From positions 2,046,001-2,110,000 of the forward strand of contig MSED01000013.1 in assembly GCA_002099365.1 (NCBI GenBank): a stretch of DNA of 64,000 nucleotides, in the 5' to 3' direction. The notes beneath the pieces were generated by a model. It saw only the letters and a program-made list of their open reading frames with translations, was not told the origin of the DNA and made no database searches. Numbering within the stretch: the stretch's first letter is position 1; every line of letters begins with the position of its first letter. Of this stretch, positions 54,432 to 64,000 are shown piece after piece. The DNA is from Phialophora verrucosa. Lineage: Eukaryota > Ascomycota > Eurotiomycetes > Chaetothyriales > Herpotrichiellaceae. A program made the translations under genes and the position numbers.

Positions 54432-57400
54432 TCAACACGGCACGACCTTGACCTTTTCGATCAGTTCCTTGGGCAGCTCCTCCTCCTTGATGAGACCCAT
54501 CTGGATACAATCTCCCCAAAAGAACATGGCCCGTTCTTGCGCGTAGGCGAGGTAGTCAAATTCCTCGGAGCTTTCTTGCTCTTGAGAGTCCGAGACGGAG
54601 TTGGTGCCAGAATCGTCGTCATTGTTGATGGTAGCTGCGCGTTCGAGGTCAGTCGTGGCCTCCACAGAAGCACCGTCCACGCTGGTGTGGTCAGATTGTT
54701 CGACCACGACATCACCATCCCCTTCCCGATGTGCCGTCTCCTGTGCCGACCCCTCGGGCCGGTCCCAATGGCTCTCCATCTGAAGTTCTCTCTCCTCTTC
54801 CGTGAGCGGATCCGACATAGGATGTGGCCGTTGACCACTCTTGTAACCATGATCTGCCACCATTTTCTTGACCTTGCCCACAATCGTCTCCCCCCCCGCA
54901 GATACCTTGTCCGTGAGGCTTTTTCTGCGCTCCTTTACCCCATGCCCTGATTTCGTCGCCATCTTCTCCTTCTCTTCCATCGCATCCAGCTCAGGCACTT
55001 TCGCCTGCACGATTCCCCATGCAACCCACATGGCCGAGTTGGCTAATCTCCATACTCTAGCTTGCCGCAACAACCGTTGGATCTCTTCCTCTTGAGCCTT
55101 CTCTCGTTCTGTTTCTTCTTTGTCGTAGTCGAAAGTTGCACCAGCCCCGCCTATATAGCCAGTTGACGACCCGCTCACACCGCTAGGAGTCCTGGCGTCG
55201 AGCATGAAATCGCTAATGTTCGTCTTCTCCCTAGCTTCCATTTTGGGCGTCGCACTCGCCGACGGGTTAAATTGTGGACGGTGCATGACGTAGCTCCTCA
55301 CGAAGCGATATTGTTCTTGCTCGGTAGGGTATCGCCTTGTGTCACACACAAATGACTTGTCCGGAGTGTTGTGGTAGTTGTAGCACCACTCGGTGAAATG
55401 GTTTGCAAATTCCAATCCAGCTAGGTTCTGCGCCGCGTATTCGAAGTCGATGACCACAAGTTGTTTGTGGTGATTGGAGGGTTGCAAGAGCGGGGAGGTA
55501 CCGGATGGCTGGAGCCGCATGAGGTTGCCGTACTGGGTGTCATTGTGTGCAAAGACAAGCTGTTTACGGATTCCCTCAGGGCCACCACTCTCTGCGACGA
55601 GCCTTCTCCGGTACGCGTCGTAGGTGCGGCGGAAGACAGGCCAATCCACACCACAGATAAGTCCCCGCCGGACGTAGCGTGGATTGACCAGCGAGTTGTG
55701 TCTTGAAGTACCCGCTTTGAGTTCCTCCTCTGCTTGATGGATTTGCGCATCGAGCCACGTGATCACCTTCTCGCATCGATCGACCCATTTGTCCCAATTC
55801 AAGAAGGTGGCCGGTCCAGAGGCGATTTCGGACTCGAGCAGTTCGATCCCATCGTGAAGTTCGCGCATACGCTTGGCGATCTGTTTCGAGGTCTCGGGGA
55901 TCCGCAGGTCTTCAGCCGTCAAAGTTTTCGCTTGCAGGAATTCTTCAAAGCGTCCGTTATCGAATGAGCCGAGGAGACGAGGACCAATTCGTTTCCGAGC
56001 CAGACGACGGAGAATGTTGAGCTCAGCATCTCGATCTATCAGATGCTCAACTTGTGGGCCGTAGATACGGAGAAGTAGGGATGAAGCAGGCCTTTTCGGA
56101 ACAGGACCAGCTGGAGCCGATGTGTGATCAGACTGTGTGGACCGGTCGAGCTCGGGCAAATTCTTAGGGGGATGAACGACATAGACAGCGTTAGTGAGGG
56201 CTCCACTCAACCTAGCCACATCGATCTCGGCCGCCCGTTCAAGAGGGATGCGCCGCCAACCCTTGATCTTGAGTGTGTGCGTTAATCGCAAGATGTCTTG
56301 CTTGAAAGTGACCCAGTGATCGTAGTCCTTCCTCTTGGACTTGTCAGCCTCGTCCCCCTCTGTGACCCCGCCAGTGAAAGCCATCGTCTTTGTGTTATCT
56401 AGTTTCGCTTCAACGTTGGGGACCAATATGTCGTCGCCGTAGAACTCAGTGTCCGAAGATGCAGCAGGCAGCGACCGAGCCTGCTTGAACTTCGACGCTA
56501 TCGAGCCTTTTCTCAAGCCCGCAGTCGACGGCTTTCTGAGAAGTCTGGAGGTGTCATTGGTGAAGCCCTGTAGAATACTTTCTAGCTTCTCCAGGGAGAC
56601 GTCTTGGTCGTGGTCGGATGCGGTGTCGTACGTCTTCGTCTCACCGGGCTGGATTTCTGGAGTCTGAAGGTGCTGATCGCGATGATGGGTGTGTCGGTGA
56701 CGGCTCAATCTGTGCCTTTTCGACTTCTCCTCTTGGAGCCAGTCGGCGACTTGAGATAGGACGCCCCGCAAATCTGCAGTCTTGCCTTCTGCCGGCGTCG
56801 TGCCCGAGGTGATGCTCCCTCCTCCGGCCAGCGGTGATGGCTCGGTAGGATTATTGTCGTCTAGACTGAAATACGACATGGCTTTCGTGAGCGGAGCACC
56901 TGGTGAGGACGTGTAAGAGTTGGTCTGGTTCACGGCTGGTCTGCCAGTCAACTTCTTGCCTGAGATACTGGCTCGGTGGATTTTGGGGCTATGCGAGCCA
57001 GCGGGTGTGGGAGAGTAGCCGAACTCTGGGTTCTTGTTGTCTGCCGGCGCTTTGACGTTTGATTCGGGGATACGTTCTGGCTCGTCGAAAATGGTCACGC
57101 CTGTGTTATAAGAGATGTCAGATTGCCTTCATTCTCCGTTCGACGTGTTATTTCCAATAGTTGAAGCATAAAAAGCAAACATCTGCCCCATGTGTTGGCG
57201 TCGATCCCTCGTGGGCAAGGCCACAGGCAGCCACTCGTTTGAACAATGCAAACCCGTTGTTTCCACCAGATCCATGTGCGACAAAGGAAAAGGGTCGCGT
57301 GACGATTCATCGTAACGTAGCCCTGCGGACGGAGAGGGCACTCACGCACGTGCTCGCAATCTCTTATCAGTATGGCGGCCGAGTGCCCAGCCTAGCTCCC

Positions 57401-57674
57401 CGGCCCTCCAGTAGGAAAGCAGGAACGAGGGGTCGCACAACATGGACTCGTGCAGAAGCAAAGACAATGTAGAGGAAATAGTAACACAATGCCTTGGAAT
57501 GGCTCAGACGGATTGTTTCCGGCGGCAAATGCAATACGGCGTAGTATCGAGTGACACTTGCTGTGGTGCAGGCAAGGAATAATTGGGAGGTGCCTGAGTA
57601 TTCGTACCTTTTTGCGGCCCTGTACGGGGGGAGTCGACGCCCCGTAGACTCGGAGTGGGATACGAAGGCGCCAT
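54432..57674 (-). CDS. cki1: Choline/ethanolamine kinase
   Basis: First enzyme of the Kennedy pathway, ATP plus choline to phosphocholine. Exons 57674-57608 and 57100-54432, about 911 aa. The first exon encodes MAPSYPTPSLRGVDSP and RTGPQK; the phase-1 junction gives QKGVTIFDEPERIPES. The large frame has no ATG at its head (GTG at 57098), so this upstream exon is needed, leaving a 507-nt intron. The first 270 residues are a disordered fungal extension. The kinase has LSGALTNAVYVV, LLLRIYGPQVEHLIDR, Brenner's motif FAHNDTQYGNLM (about 540) and VVIDFEYAAQNLAGLEFANH (about 573). WCYNYHN follows. The acidic C-terminal tail is long. Confidence 0.9.
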
Positions 57675-58168
57675 GGTGGGAGAAATCACTTCGCCTCTGA
57701 GGCGCGGAGAGTAAGAGACTTATGGTGGTAAAATGTCATGGAGCAATATCATACATTGGAAGTTGTCTTTGCATGGAATCGAGGTCGCCGGAGCAGAAGC
57801 AAATTGACGGTTGAGGAATGAGTGAATCTTCAGCGATGACCTCACAAGCCACTGTACCGCCACACCGCCACTTCCAAGATTTGTGTGGCGCCACAAAGAT
57901 TCCTGAGCGCAAGCAACAACCACGCCAATCCGTGCAGCCTCGCGTTCAAGATTCTGTGAGACTGCAAATGCTGAATAGAGCATCAGTCTGTTATACTGGA
58001 TATCTGTGGTCTACAGACGATTTCAAACCCAACCTGGCCCTCGTGGATGCCATTCCCGTTTCGTCGCTATACCGTAGCTATGCATGGATATCGTTACAAG
58101 CACAAAATTCCTCCAACTTCTAATCAACATTGCGTGTTGCCATTCCAATAGTCCTGTGCCCGCGCCCC
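57675..58168. other. Intergenic region upstream of choline kinase
   Basis: About 490 bp between the choline kinase start and the stop of the NIPA-type gene, both minus strand. Nothing distinctive. Confidence 0.4.
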
Positions 58169-59579
58169 TCACCGGCCCAGGCTCTTCTGGTGCGGTCGAT
58201 CGTGTATTCTCGTCACAAGCGACCCGTCGGCCGGACTTCGACTCCGACTCGTACTGCCTCCCTTTGGGGGTCCGTGCAACTCTTCTGGATCCTCTACGAG
58301 ATCAGACAGTCCAAAGGCACTGTGCTCCACGTCATAGTTGTGCATTAATCCTGCGCTTTCTGCGCTGGCATGTCGACTTTCTCCCCTCAATATCCCCCCA
58401 GGGCTGAACGTGAGGCTGCTACTCCGCCGATGTGGATCTAGGCTCCGCCTGGCTTGCATACTCCGCCGCGTTTGGAAGGTGGCCAACGGGTCCGTGGGGA
58501 TTCCATCTTCGTCTGGGATCTTGCCGTTGAGTAGTCGATGCCCATCGGGGTCACCGCGTGAGAGATTGAGCAGGTAGACTCCGGAAAAGATGACCAGAAA
58601 CCCGCAGAGCAGGGATATCGTGTTGACCGCATCCGTCGTGTTGAACCCCGAGAACAGAATAAACGACGCGCATAATGTAGCTGTCGTGAAGGTCACATAG
58701 TATAACGGGTTCACGATCGAGGTGGAAAACTGGCTGAGGGCTTTGTTGAAGTAGTTCATCTGGGTGAGGATACAGACGATTGTGACAATCATGAAGACGT
58801 ATGTCGAGGGATGGGTGAATTGGTTGTTGCCCGCAAATGTCAGCTTCACGGCAATGCCGAACGCCTTGACTGACATGACCGATACAGAGCCCACGGTGGA
58901 ACAGATCGAAATATAGATGAGAGGGTTCTTCTTGCCGTACACGGGCGCCACTTTGTATATCATCACAGTCGAGAAGACGATCGCAGCTAAACAGTAAATG
59001 ATAAAGGCTGCCATCAAAGTTAGCAGTCCAATTCTCTATGCCGCACCGGGACCGCACGACGCTGGTGGGAAGCCGTAGGGTTCTCTCCATACCTGGTTTG
59101 ATCGCATAGGCTAGAATTTGATCGACCGTCTCGATCTCCTTGTCGGGAGGTGCATGAAGCACAATGATCACGCTGCCCAGCAAACATATAGCACAGCCCA
59201 GCTTCCCCAACACTCCCAGCTCCTCCTCCAGGAAGTATGCGCCCAAGACCGCCCCAATCAGCACGCTCAGCGCACCTAACGGAGTGACCAGGATCGCAGG
59301 GGCAAAGGCGTATGCGGCGAAGTTGGCGATCTCGCCCACGATCAGCGAGGTTATGCCAGCCCACCATAGCGGTGTTTTCATGTATGCGAAACCATCTCCT
59401 TCAAAGCCGTGCTTGTCTGCGGCGTCGTTGAGGCCCTTTTTGGTGATCACAAAACTGGTTCCGATGGCCAATGTCGATATGATGGCCAGGGTCAGACCAA
59501 TGTATTTATCCTCGAGCATGTTAAACACCATATGCGAGCCATTGTCGGTTTGTGCGGCCGCAGGAGCAGGGTCGCCCAT
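58169..59579 (-). CDS. NIPA-type magnesium transporter
   Basis: Multi-span membrane protein of the NIPA (DUF803) family, proposed Mg2+ transporters of plasma membrane or endosomes. Exons 59579-59093 and 59007-58169, about 441 aa. The 85-nt intron (GTATGG...GATGGCAG, with GCTAAC) joins LAYAIKP to AFIIYCLAAIVFSTV. Family blocks are KYIGLTLAIISTLAIGTSFV with ITKKGL, then YMKTPLWWAGITSLIVGEIA, NFAAYAFAPAILVTPLGALS and VLIGAVLGAYFLEEELG. LGKLGCAICLLGSVIIVLHAPPD and NYFNKALSQFSTSIVNPLYY follow. About nine hydrophobic spans are visible. The cytosolic tail (about 320-441) is S/R-rich. Simple reading runs into the intron and gives a wrong second half. Confidence 0.93.
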
Positions 59580-61230
59580 ATTGTTTTATTTTTTCGCTTC
59601 ACCCTCTGCTCGTCGACCCCAAAGGACCGTTGCAGCCGCACCCAATGCGCAGCAATGGCAGCCGTTGCCAGACAAGAGAAGGTGGTGTGTCTCAGTAGAA
59701 GGAATGTTTCCAATGCGCCGGTGCGATTAATTGTGCATCGAGTCGTGTCTGTGGTGTTTCTCGCTTCAAGCTCTGCTCAGCTCAACGTGGCCGGACTCCG
59801 AGGCTTGGATTTCTAGGAAGGCGAGGGGCTGTCGCTGAAAGGATCGGTGGGTCGCAGGGCTAAACGAGAGACTACTCCGGCAAGGGAACGACTTTGCAGG
59901 AGAACAGCGGCTTATCGAAGATGCAGCTCAGACGGCCGTGGTGGTGTTTGGACGAAGGAAAGTGAGATGTGGAAAAGAATCGTGTCTGTTGCCGATGCTG
60001 CAGATCTCAAGATGCCAGGTTGTGCCAGGGGCTGCACACGCGCAACACCCACACACCCATCAGCTCACATGTCCATGTCTTGTCGCAGACCCTGAAACTC
60101 TTTGGGCTTGCGTTACGCGTCTATAAATCCACAGAAGAGCCTCCACCCGCGCACTGCGCCTCCTTCTCAGCTCACCTCTGCAAAGGTCGATAAGCCTTTG
60201 CGCATGAGCCTTTCCCTATCCCTTCCAGAGCGCCGGTGTACTCGGTACACAATCCCCCTTTTCTCGTCAGCACCGAGCGGAACAAAGCGCCGAGGCCTCA
60301 CACAAGTGCGCCACCTCAAAAGCCTCGAACCTCTTTACTGACGCTTGGTCCGGTTTAGCCACACTCAAGGGCGCGTGAGACGGTCGCGACGCGGTTGAAC
60401 TTCTACGTCAACTTCACTGTCGCACGGCAGTCGGACAGTTCTCTATTGTGCAAGGTCAAACTAGGGTGCCAGCTTTTTGAATTAATGCTTCCTTTCGCGG
60501 TCATTGGGTATTCGTCAACTCCTCCATCTACATAGTATTGCAAAATCACCGGGAGAGGGCTGCCTCTTCCCCCTGTTCTAACCTTCTGTCTATCTTGCAA
60601 AGGTAGGCCCTGTCCACCACCCCAACGGAGTCCTTGCAATAGAACGCATCAATCTTCTTTTGAGGCCAACCCAGTTCATAGAAAGAGCGCAGCCTCCGCC
60701 TAATATGTACAAGCACCGCCGAATACTCCGGGCCATCCTCAACTGGAGGAAGGCGCGCCGTCATCTGTCTAGCACTGCCCACAACGTTGTCTATCCAGCT
60801 GTTCCACAAACGCCGCCGCAGTCGAATCGTTGGAGAGGAATGTGTGACTGAGCACCTCACCAACGGCGCTGCAAAGATGAAAGGAAGACCTAAGCCACAT
60901 TAACTTTTGAATAACCAAGCCAGTCTATGATTCTTTGGCACAGATTTCGTTTTCTTGTCGCAGATCAGCCGGTCGGGCAGAGATTTCCAGCGATCTCCCG
61001 AACGCAACAGACCCGAAGGCTGTTCTTCCAGGCATCACGATTCCGCAGCTGAGCTTCACAGGCAAATTACCGATTGAATGCCCACTCTGTGCCTGATTTC
61101 GGCCGTCTCAACTCATTAGTGATGCAAAAACACGCAAACAGAAAATTGATATCCTGAGCAAGTGGTCATGCTCTTCGCGGCCGTCGAATGGTAATCGTCA
61201 TCTCCATCGTACTATGATGGGTATCTTCGC
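59580..61230. other. Intergenic region, NIPA promoter and sfp1 3' flank
   Basis: About 1.65 kb. It contains GTACTCGGTAC at 60238-60248 (the reverse complement of the element at 2515 and 12933). A minus-strand open frame of 105 codons at 60546-60863 lacks an ATG at its head; its first ATG leaves about 72 codons with no recognisable match. No gene supported. Confidence 0.45.
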
Positions 61231-63754
61231 TCACATCATCGACATATCTCCTGAGAGGCCAGCTCCCATGTTCCCGGAATGCTGGCCTGCAACTAGGCCA
61301 GGCATACTCAGTGATGGACTCTTGTTGGCGTTCGGCTGGAGGTCTGGGTTGCACGGGGGTGAATGCGTCTTGTGATATTTGAGGCCGTTGAGGTTCTTGT
61401 ACCGCTTCTGGCAGACGTCGCACTTGTACGGCTTCTCCTTCTCCATACCCATGGTTCCGGGGTATGGGGCTTGTGTGTCGGGGTCGACTATGGAGAAAGT
61501 GCCATCTCCGTTCTCGTGGAGGCGCTGATTGTTATGACCGTGCTAGCTCTCTGTTAGTCATGCCCAGAAATCTTGTCGTGACCACCTACTGTTTTGTGAT
61601 ATTTCAGGCCGTTCTGATTCTTGTAAGCTTTCTCACAGCCAATCACGGGGCATCGGAATGGCTTAGGTTCTTCGTGTGGAAGAATGTTGGTCGTAGTGTC
61701 GGGTAATCCGGCAGCGACTTGTCGCTCCCGAATCGTCCTCGCAATGTCGCTATTGGCCGCGTACTGCCCAGTTCCAAGTCGATTCTGGATCTGCTGCTGC
61801 TGTGATTGTGCCTGGCTCATGCCTTGGTTGCCCGTGGAGAAGAGCCGCTTGGACGGCTCATCTATGCAGAGGTCGATCATGTCATTGTTCATGCCAAAGC
61901 CGTAGCCGCCCATGCCGTTGGGAAGACCGTTGTACAGAGCAAGGTTCTGCATCGACATGTCATCCATCCCATCCATCATCCCGTCTGCCATCTCGCCGGG
62001 CGTGCCGGGGGCTGAGGAATCCGGCGTCCCCCGATATCCGGTTTGAAGGTCTTGGAACTGCTGCATGGGGTTCGCCATCAACGTGGAGGAAGTGTTGCCC
62101 TGGAATCGCGTAGCGTTTCGTCCGGATGCTACCGGTGTGTTGGGAGTGGATTGTCGATAAGCTTGGTGTCCTTGCATCATGGTGGTGTTCAGTTGGGGTA
62201 TTTGAGGCTGCTGTGAGGGAGCGGCAAAAGAAGTCTGGGGGGAGGTCTGGGAATTCTGGGTATAAAGATTTGGAGGTGGCGTTGTCTCATCAGTGCCGTC
62301 TATATCGTCCATTTCCATATCTTCGACAGTGTCCATATCAGGGATCGTTTGCAGTGTGCTGGAGAAGCCTGTTGAGGGTCGATGCACGTTATGGGCATTG
62401 GTCTGCTGCATACCGAAAGGCCGACCTGGCGCGTTCTGCGATTGCTGTTGTTGACTCCGCTGCTGCGCCTCTTGCTGCACTTGAACTGCAGTCGTCGCAG
62501 CAATTGCTGCCCGGCTATCGGGGACGGTGTGTTGAGTAGAGTTAGACTGCACCGGATCTTTCTGGGCGTGGGCTTCTTCATAGTGCTGTAGCAGATCGTG
62601 CAGGGTAGGTAAGGTGAGACCACAGCACGAGAAATCTTTCATGAAGTTGGCCTCAAGTTTAGGTAGGTAGGACGATGAGTGAAACGAAGGCGAATTGAAG
62701 GTAAAGGGTGAAGTTCCCGACATAACCATGCTAGTCATCCATCAGTCCCATCATATTTCGAATACTGGTCAAGGGTCAACTTACTCGTCACGGATCCAGC
62801 TTCCTACTGAGATTCCTCCCCAGCTCATGCCCGCGTTGAGACTCTGTGCCAGACTTTCCCGCCGTGCCCTGTCATCTGCCCTCCCCTTCATGGAGATCGG
62901 GCGAGCGCCATGTTCAAAGTTTGAAAAATCATTCGAGGAATTCGCAGGCATTTGGGGCATGGGACGGTTGAACGCCGTGTCTGGTGTCGCATTCGCCATC
63001 ATGCGCTTCTCCTCGCTGTCACTTCTCTGCAGCGCCGAGGTCAAGTTCGAAGGTTGATTCCCGCGAGGCGAAGTCGAGGTTTGTCTCGTGGAGATGTCAA
63101 AAGGTCTGGCTACGCTCGCCATTCCCTGCTGCGGTGGCGAAACGCCAAACGTTGGAAAGGTGTTGTCGTCGAAATCGGGCGCCAGCAGCGAAGTGTCGGT
63201 GTCTAGGCAGAGGCGTGTGGTCGTGCGTCCTACGTCGATGGGCTTCTTGAACCACGGTAGAAGGTCTTTCTCTGTCTTTCTGCCGAAGAATGGCCCGTTG
63301 CCGATGGGTGTCACGGGAGTAGTATCTCGAGAAGTGAACTGCGACCGATCACTCGGGGAAGGCGAGTGATTCAGTGGCGGCGGGCTGTCTTCGAATTCTA
63401 ACATAGACTTTCGAGGAGCTATCGCAAAGGTAATGTCGGGCGAGGTTGTCGTCGCTGGGAGATGGGGATCGAGTCTGGGAATGAGCGGTGACGTTGACGT
63501 GACCAGGTCGGCCTTCGAAGGTGCGGCGAGGCCTGAGGGTGGAGATGTACTGGGTAGATGCGTACAAATGAGCGACTGCGCAGTGGAGAGGCAGTGTTAA
63601 ATGGTCGGCGCGGCTCTACACAGATCTATGCGTGTTACGCTGTTAATTATGTGACGTGTGGGAGAAGAGTCGGAACAAGTTAAAAGTGATGAGAAGGTGG
63701 TAGTTGCTATGGTACGGGTCTGTGTACGGGCATAGTGCCATGCAAGTCGGCCAT
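61231..63754 (-). CDS. sfp1: Sfp1-type C2H2 zinc-finger transcription factor
   Basis: Orthologue of the Sfp1 group, which in yeast activates ribosome-biogenesis genes downstream of TORC1 and PKA. Exons on the minus strand: 63754-63728 (MADLHGTMP, tentative), 63575-62785, 62730-61590 and 61542-61231, about 756 aa. Junctions give GSWIRD then DMVMSGTSPF, and KYHKT then HGHNNQRLHENGDG. A first zinc-binding block near residue 300 reads FMKDFSCCGLTLPTLHDLLQ then HYEEAHA. Two C2H2 fingers near the C-terminus are KPFRCPVIGCEKAYKNQNGL and KPYKCDVCQKRYKNLNGLKY, the paired NLNGLKYHK signature of Sfp1. The middle is Q/N/M-rich and probably activating. The 152-nt first intron has two in-frame donors (GTACAC, GTACCA), so the start is the weakest part. 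Confidence 0.85.
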
Positions 63755-64000
63755 GGGTGGTGCACCTCGAAAATGGGCACTCTCTCGGCTTCCACATCCT
63801 TGCCTCCCAGGCTCTCCATCAGCGACAGACGTCAAACTTACAACCCGCATCCACACCTGCAACGCCGGGGCCCTTTGCTTGGTCCGATTCCCGGTGGGCC
63901 CTCGGCAGTGGGACTCGCTCTCCTTCTCGTTGCTGTCGACGCCTCGAGTTGCCGGACTAATGGCTATTCTCGAAGGCCACGGCGACAATTGCATCCATCG

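Noticed and set aside
60546..60863. Small minus-strand frame between the NIPA and sfp1 genes
   Set aside because: No ATG at its head; only about 72 codons follow the first ATG, and nothing is recognisable.

Overview
The window is nuclear DNA from a filamentous ascomycete (Pezizomycotina). Genes are interrupted by short introns, mostly 47-93 nt, with GT..AG ends, CTAAC/CTGAC-like branch sites and AG acceptors. The proteins are typical of moulds: a Tea1-type Kelch cell-end marker, Gwt1, a Kin4-type kinase with a long disordered tail, a Zn2Cys6 regulator and a secreted GH31 alpha-glucosidase with a Ser/Thr-rich linker. The genus cannot be fixed from the sequence alone. I saw no transposon ORF, CRISPR array, convincing tRNA or rRNA gene, or secondary-metabolite cluster.

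Layout. 0-9 kb: PP4 regulatory subunit R2 (-), ELL-type elongation factor (+) and a lysine-rich unknown protein (+). 9.5-17.7 kb: GH31 alpha-glucosidase (-) and Kin4-type kinase (-). 19.9-25.8 kb: spartin/senescence-domain protein (-), divergent from a mitochondrial acyl-CoA dehydrogenase (+), then a Zn2Cys6 regulator (+). 25.8-26.6 kb: a decayed RTA1-family membrane protein (-). 27-39.5 kb: Gwt1 (+), Kog1/Raptor (-) and Tea1-like Kelch/coiled-coil protein (-). 41-50 kb: adenine/adenosine deaminase-family enzyme (+), FHIP (-), a multi-span membrane protein broken by an in-frame TGA (+), NC2-alpha/Bur6 (-) and an alpha/beta hydrolase (-). 50-64 kb: a RING/low-complexity RGG/RD protein (+), choline kinase (-), NIPA-type Mg transporter (-) and an Sfp1-type C2H2 factor (-).

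Most loci are unrelated housekeeping genes, as expected for a eukaryotic chromosome arm. There are loose themes. Kog1 (TORC1) and Sfp1 (a TORC1-responsive growth regulator) lie in the same window. Tea1, FHIP and Kin4 relate to microtubules, polarity and mitosis. Choline kinase, spartin, the acyl-CoA dehydrogenase and the RTA1 relic concern lipids. The gene models below were spliced by eye: exon ends were chosen so that reading phase and family motifs continue across junctions. Two genes (GH31, Kin4) hide introns whose length is a multiple of three and which contain no stop, so a plain ORF reading gives falsely long proteins. Two loci look inactivated (RTA1-like and the multi-span protein), and the Kin4 C-terminus appears to be frameshifted. 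A dispersed GTAC-N3-GTAC motif recurs in several intergenic regions.
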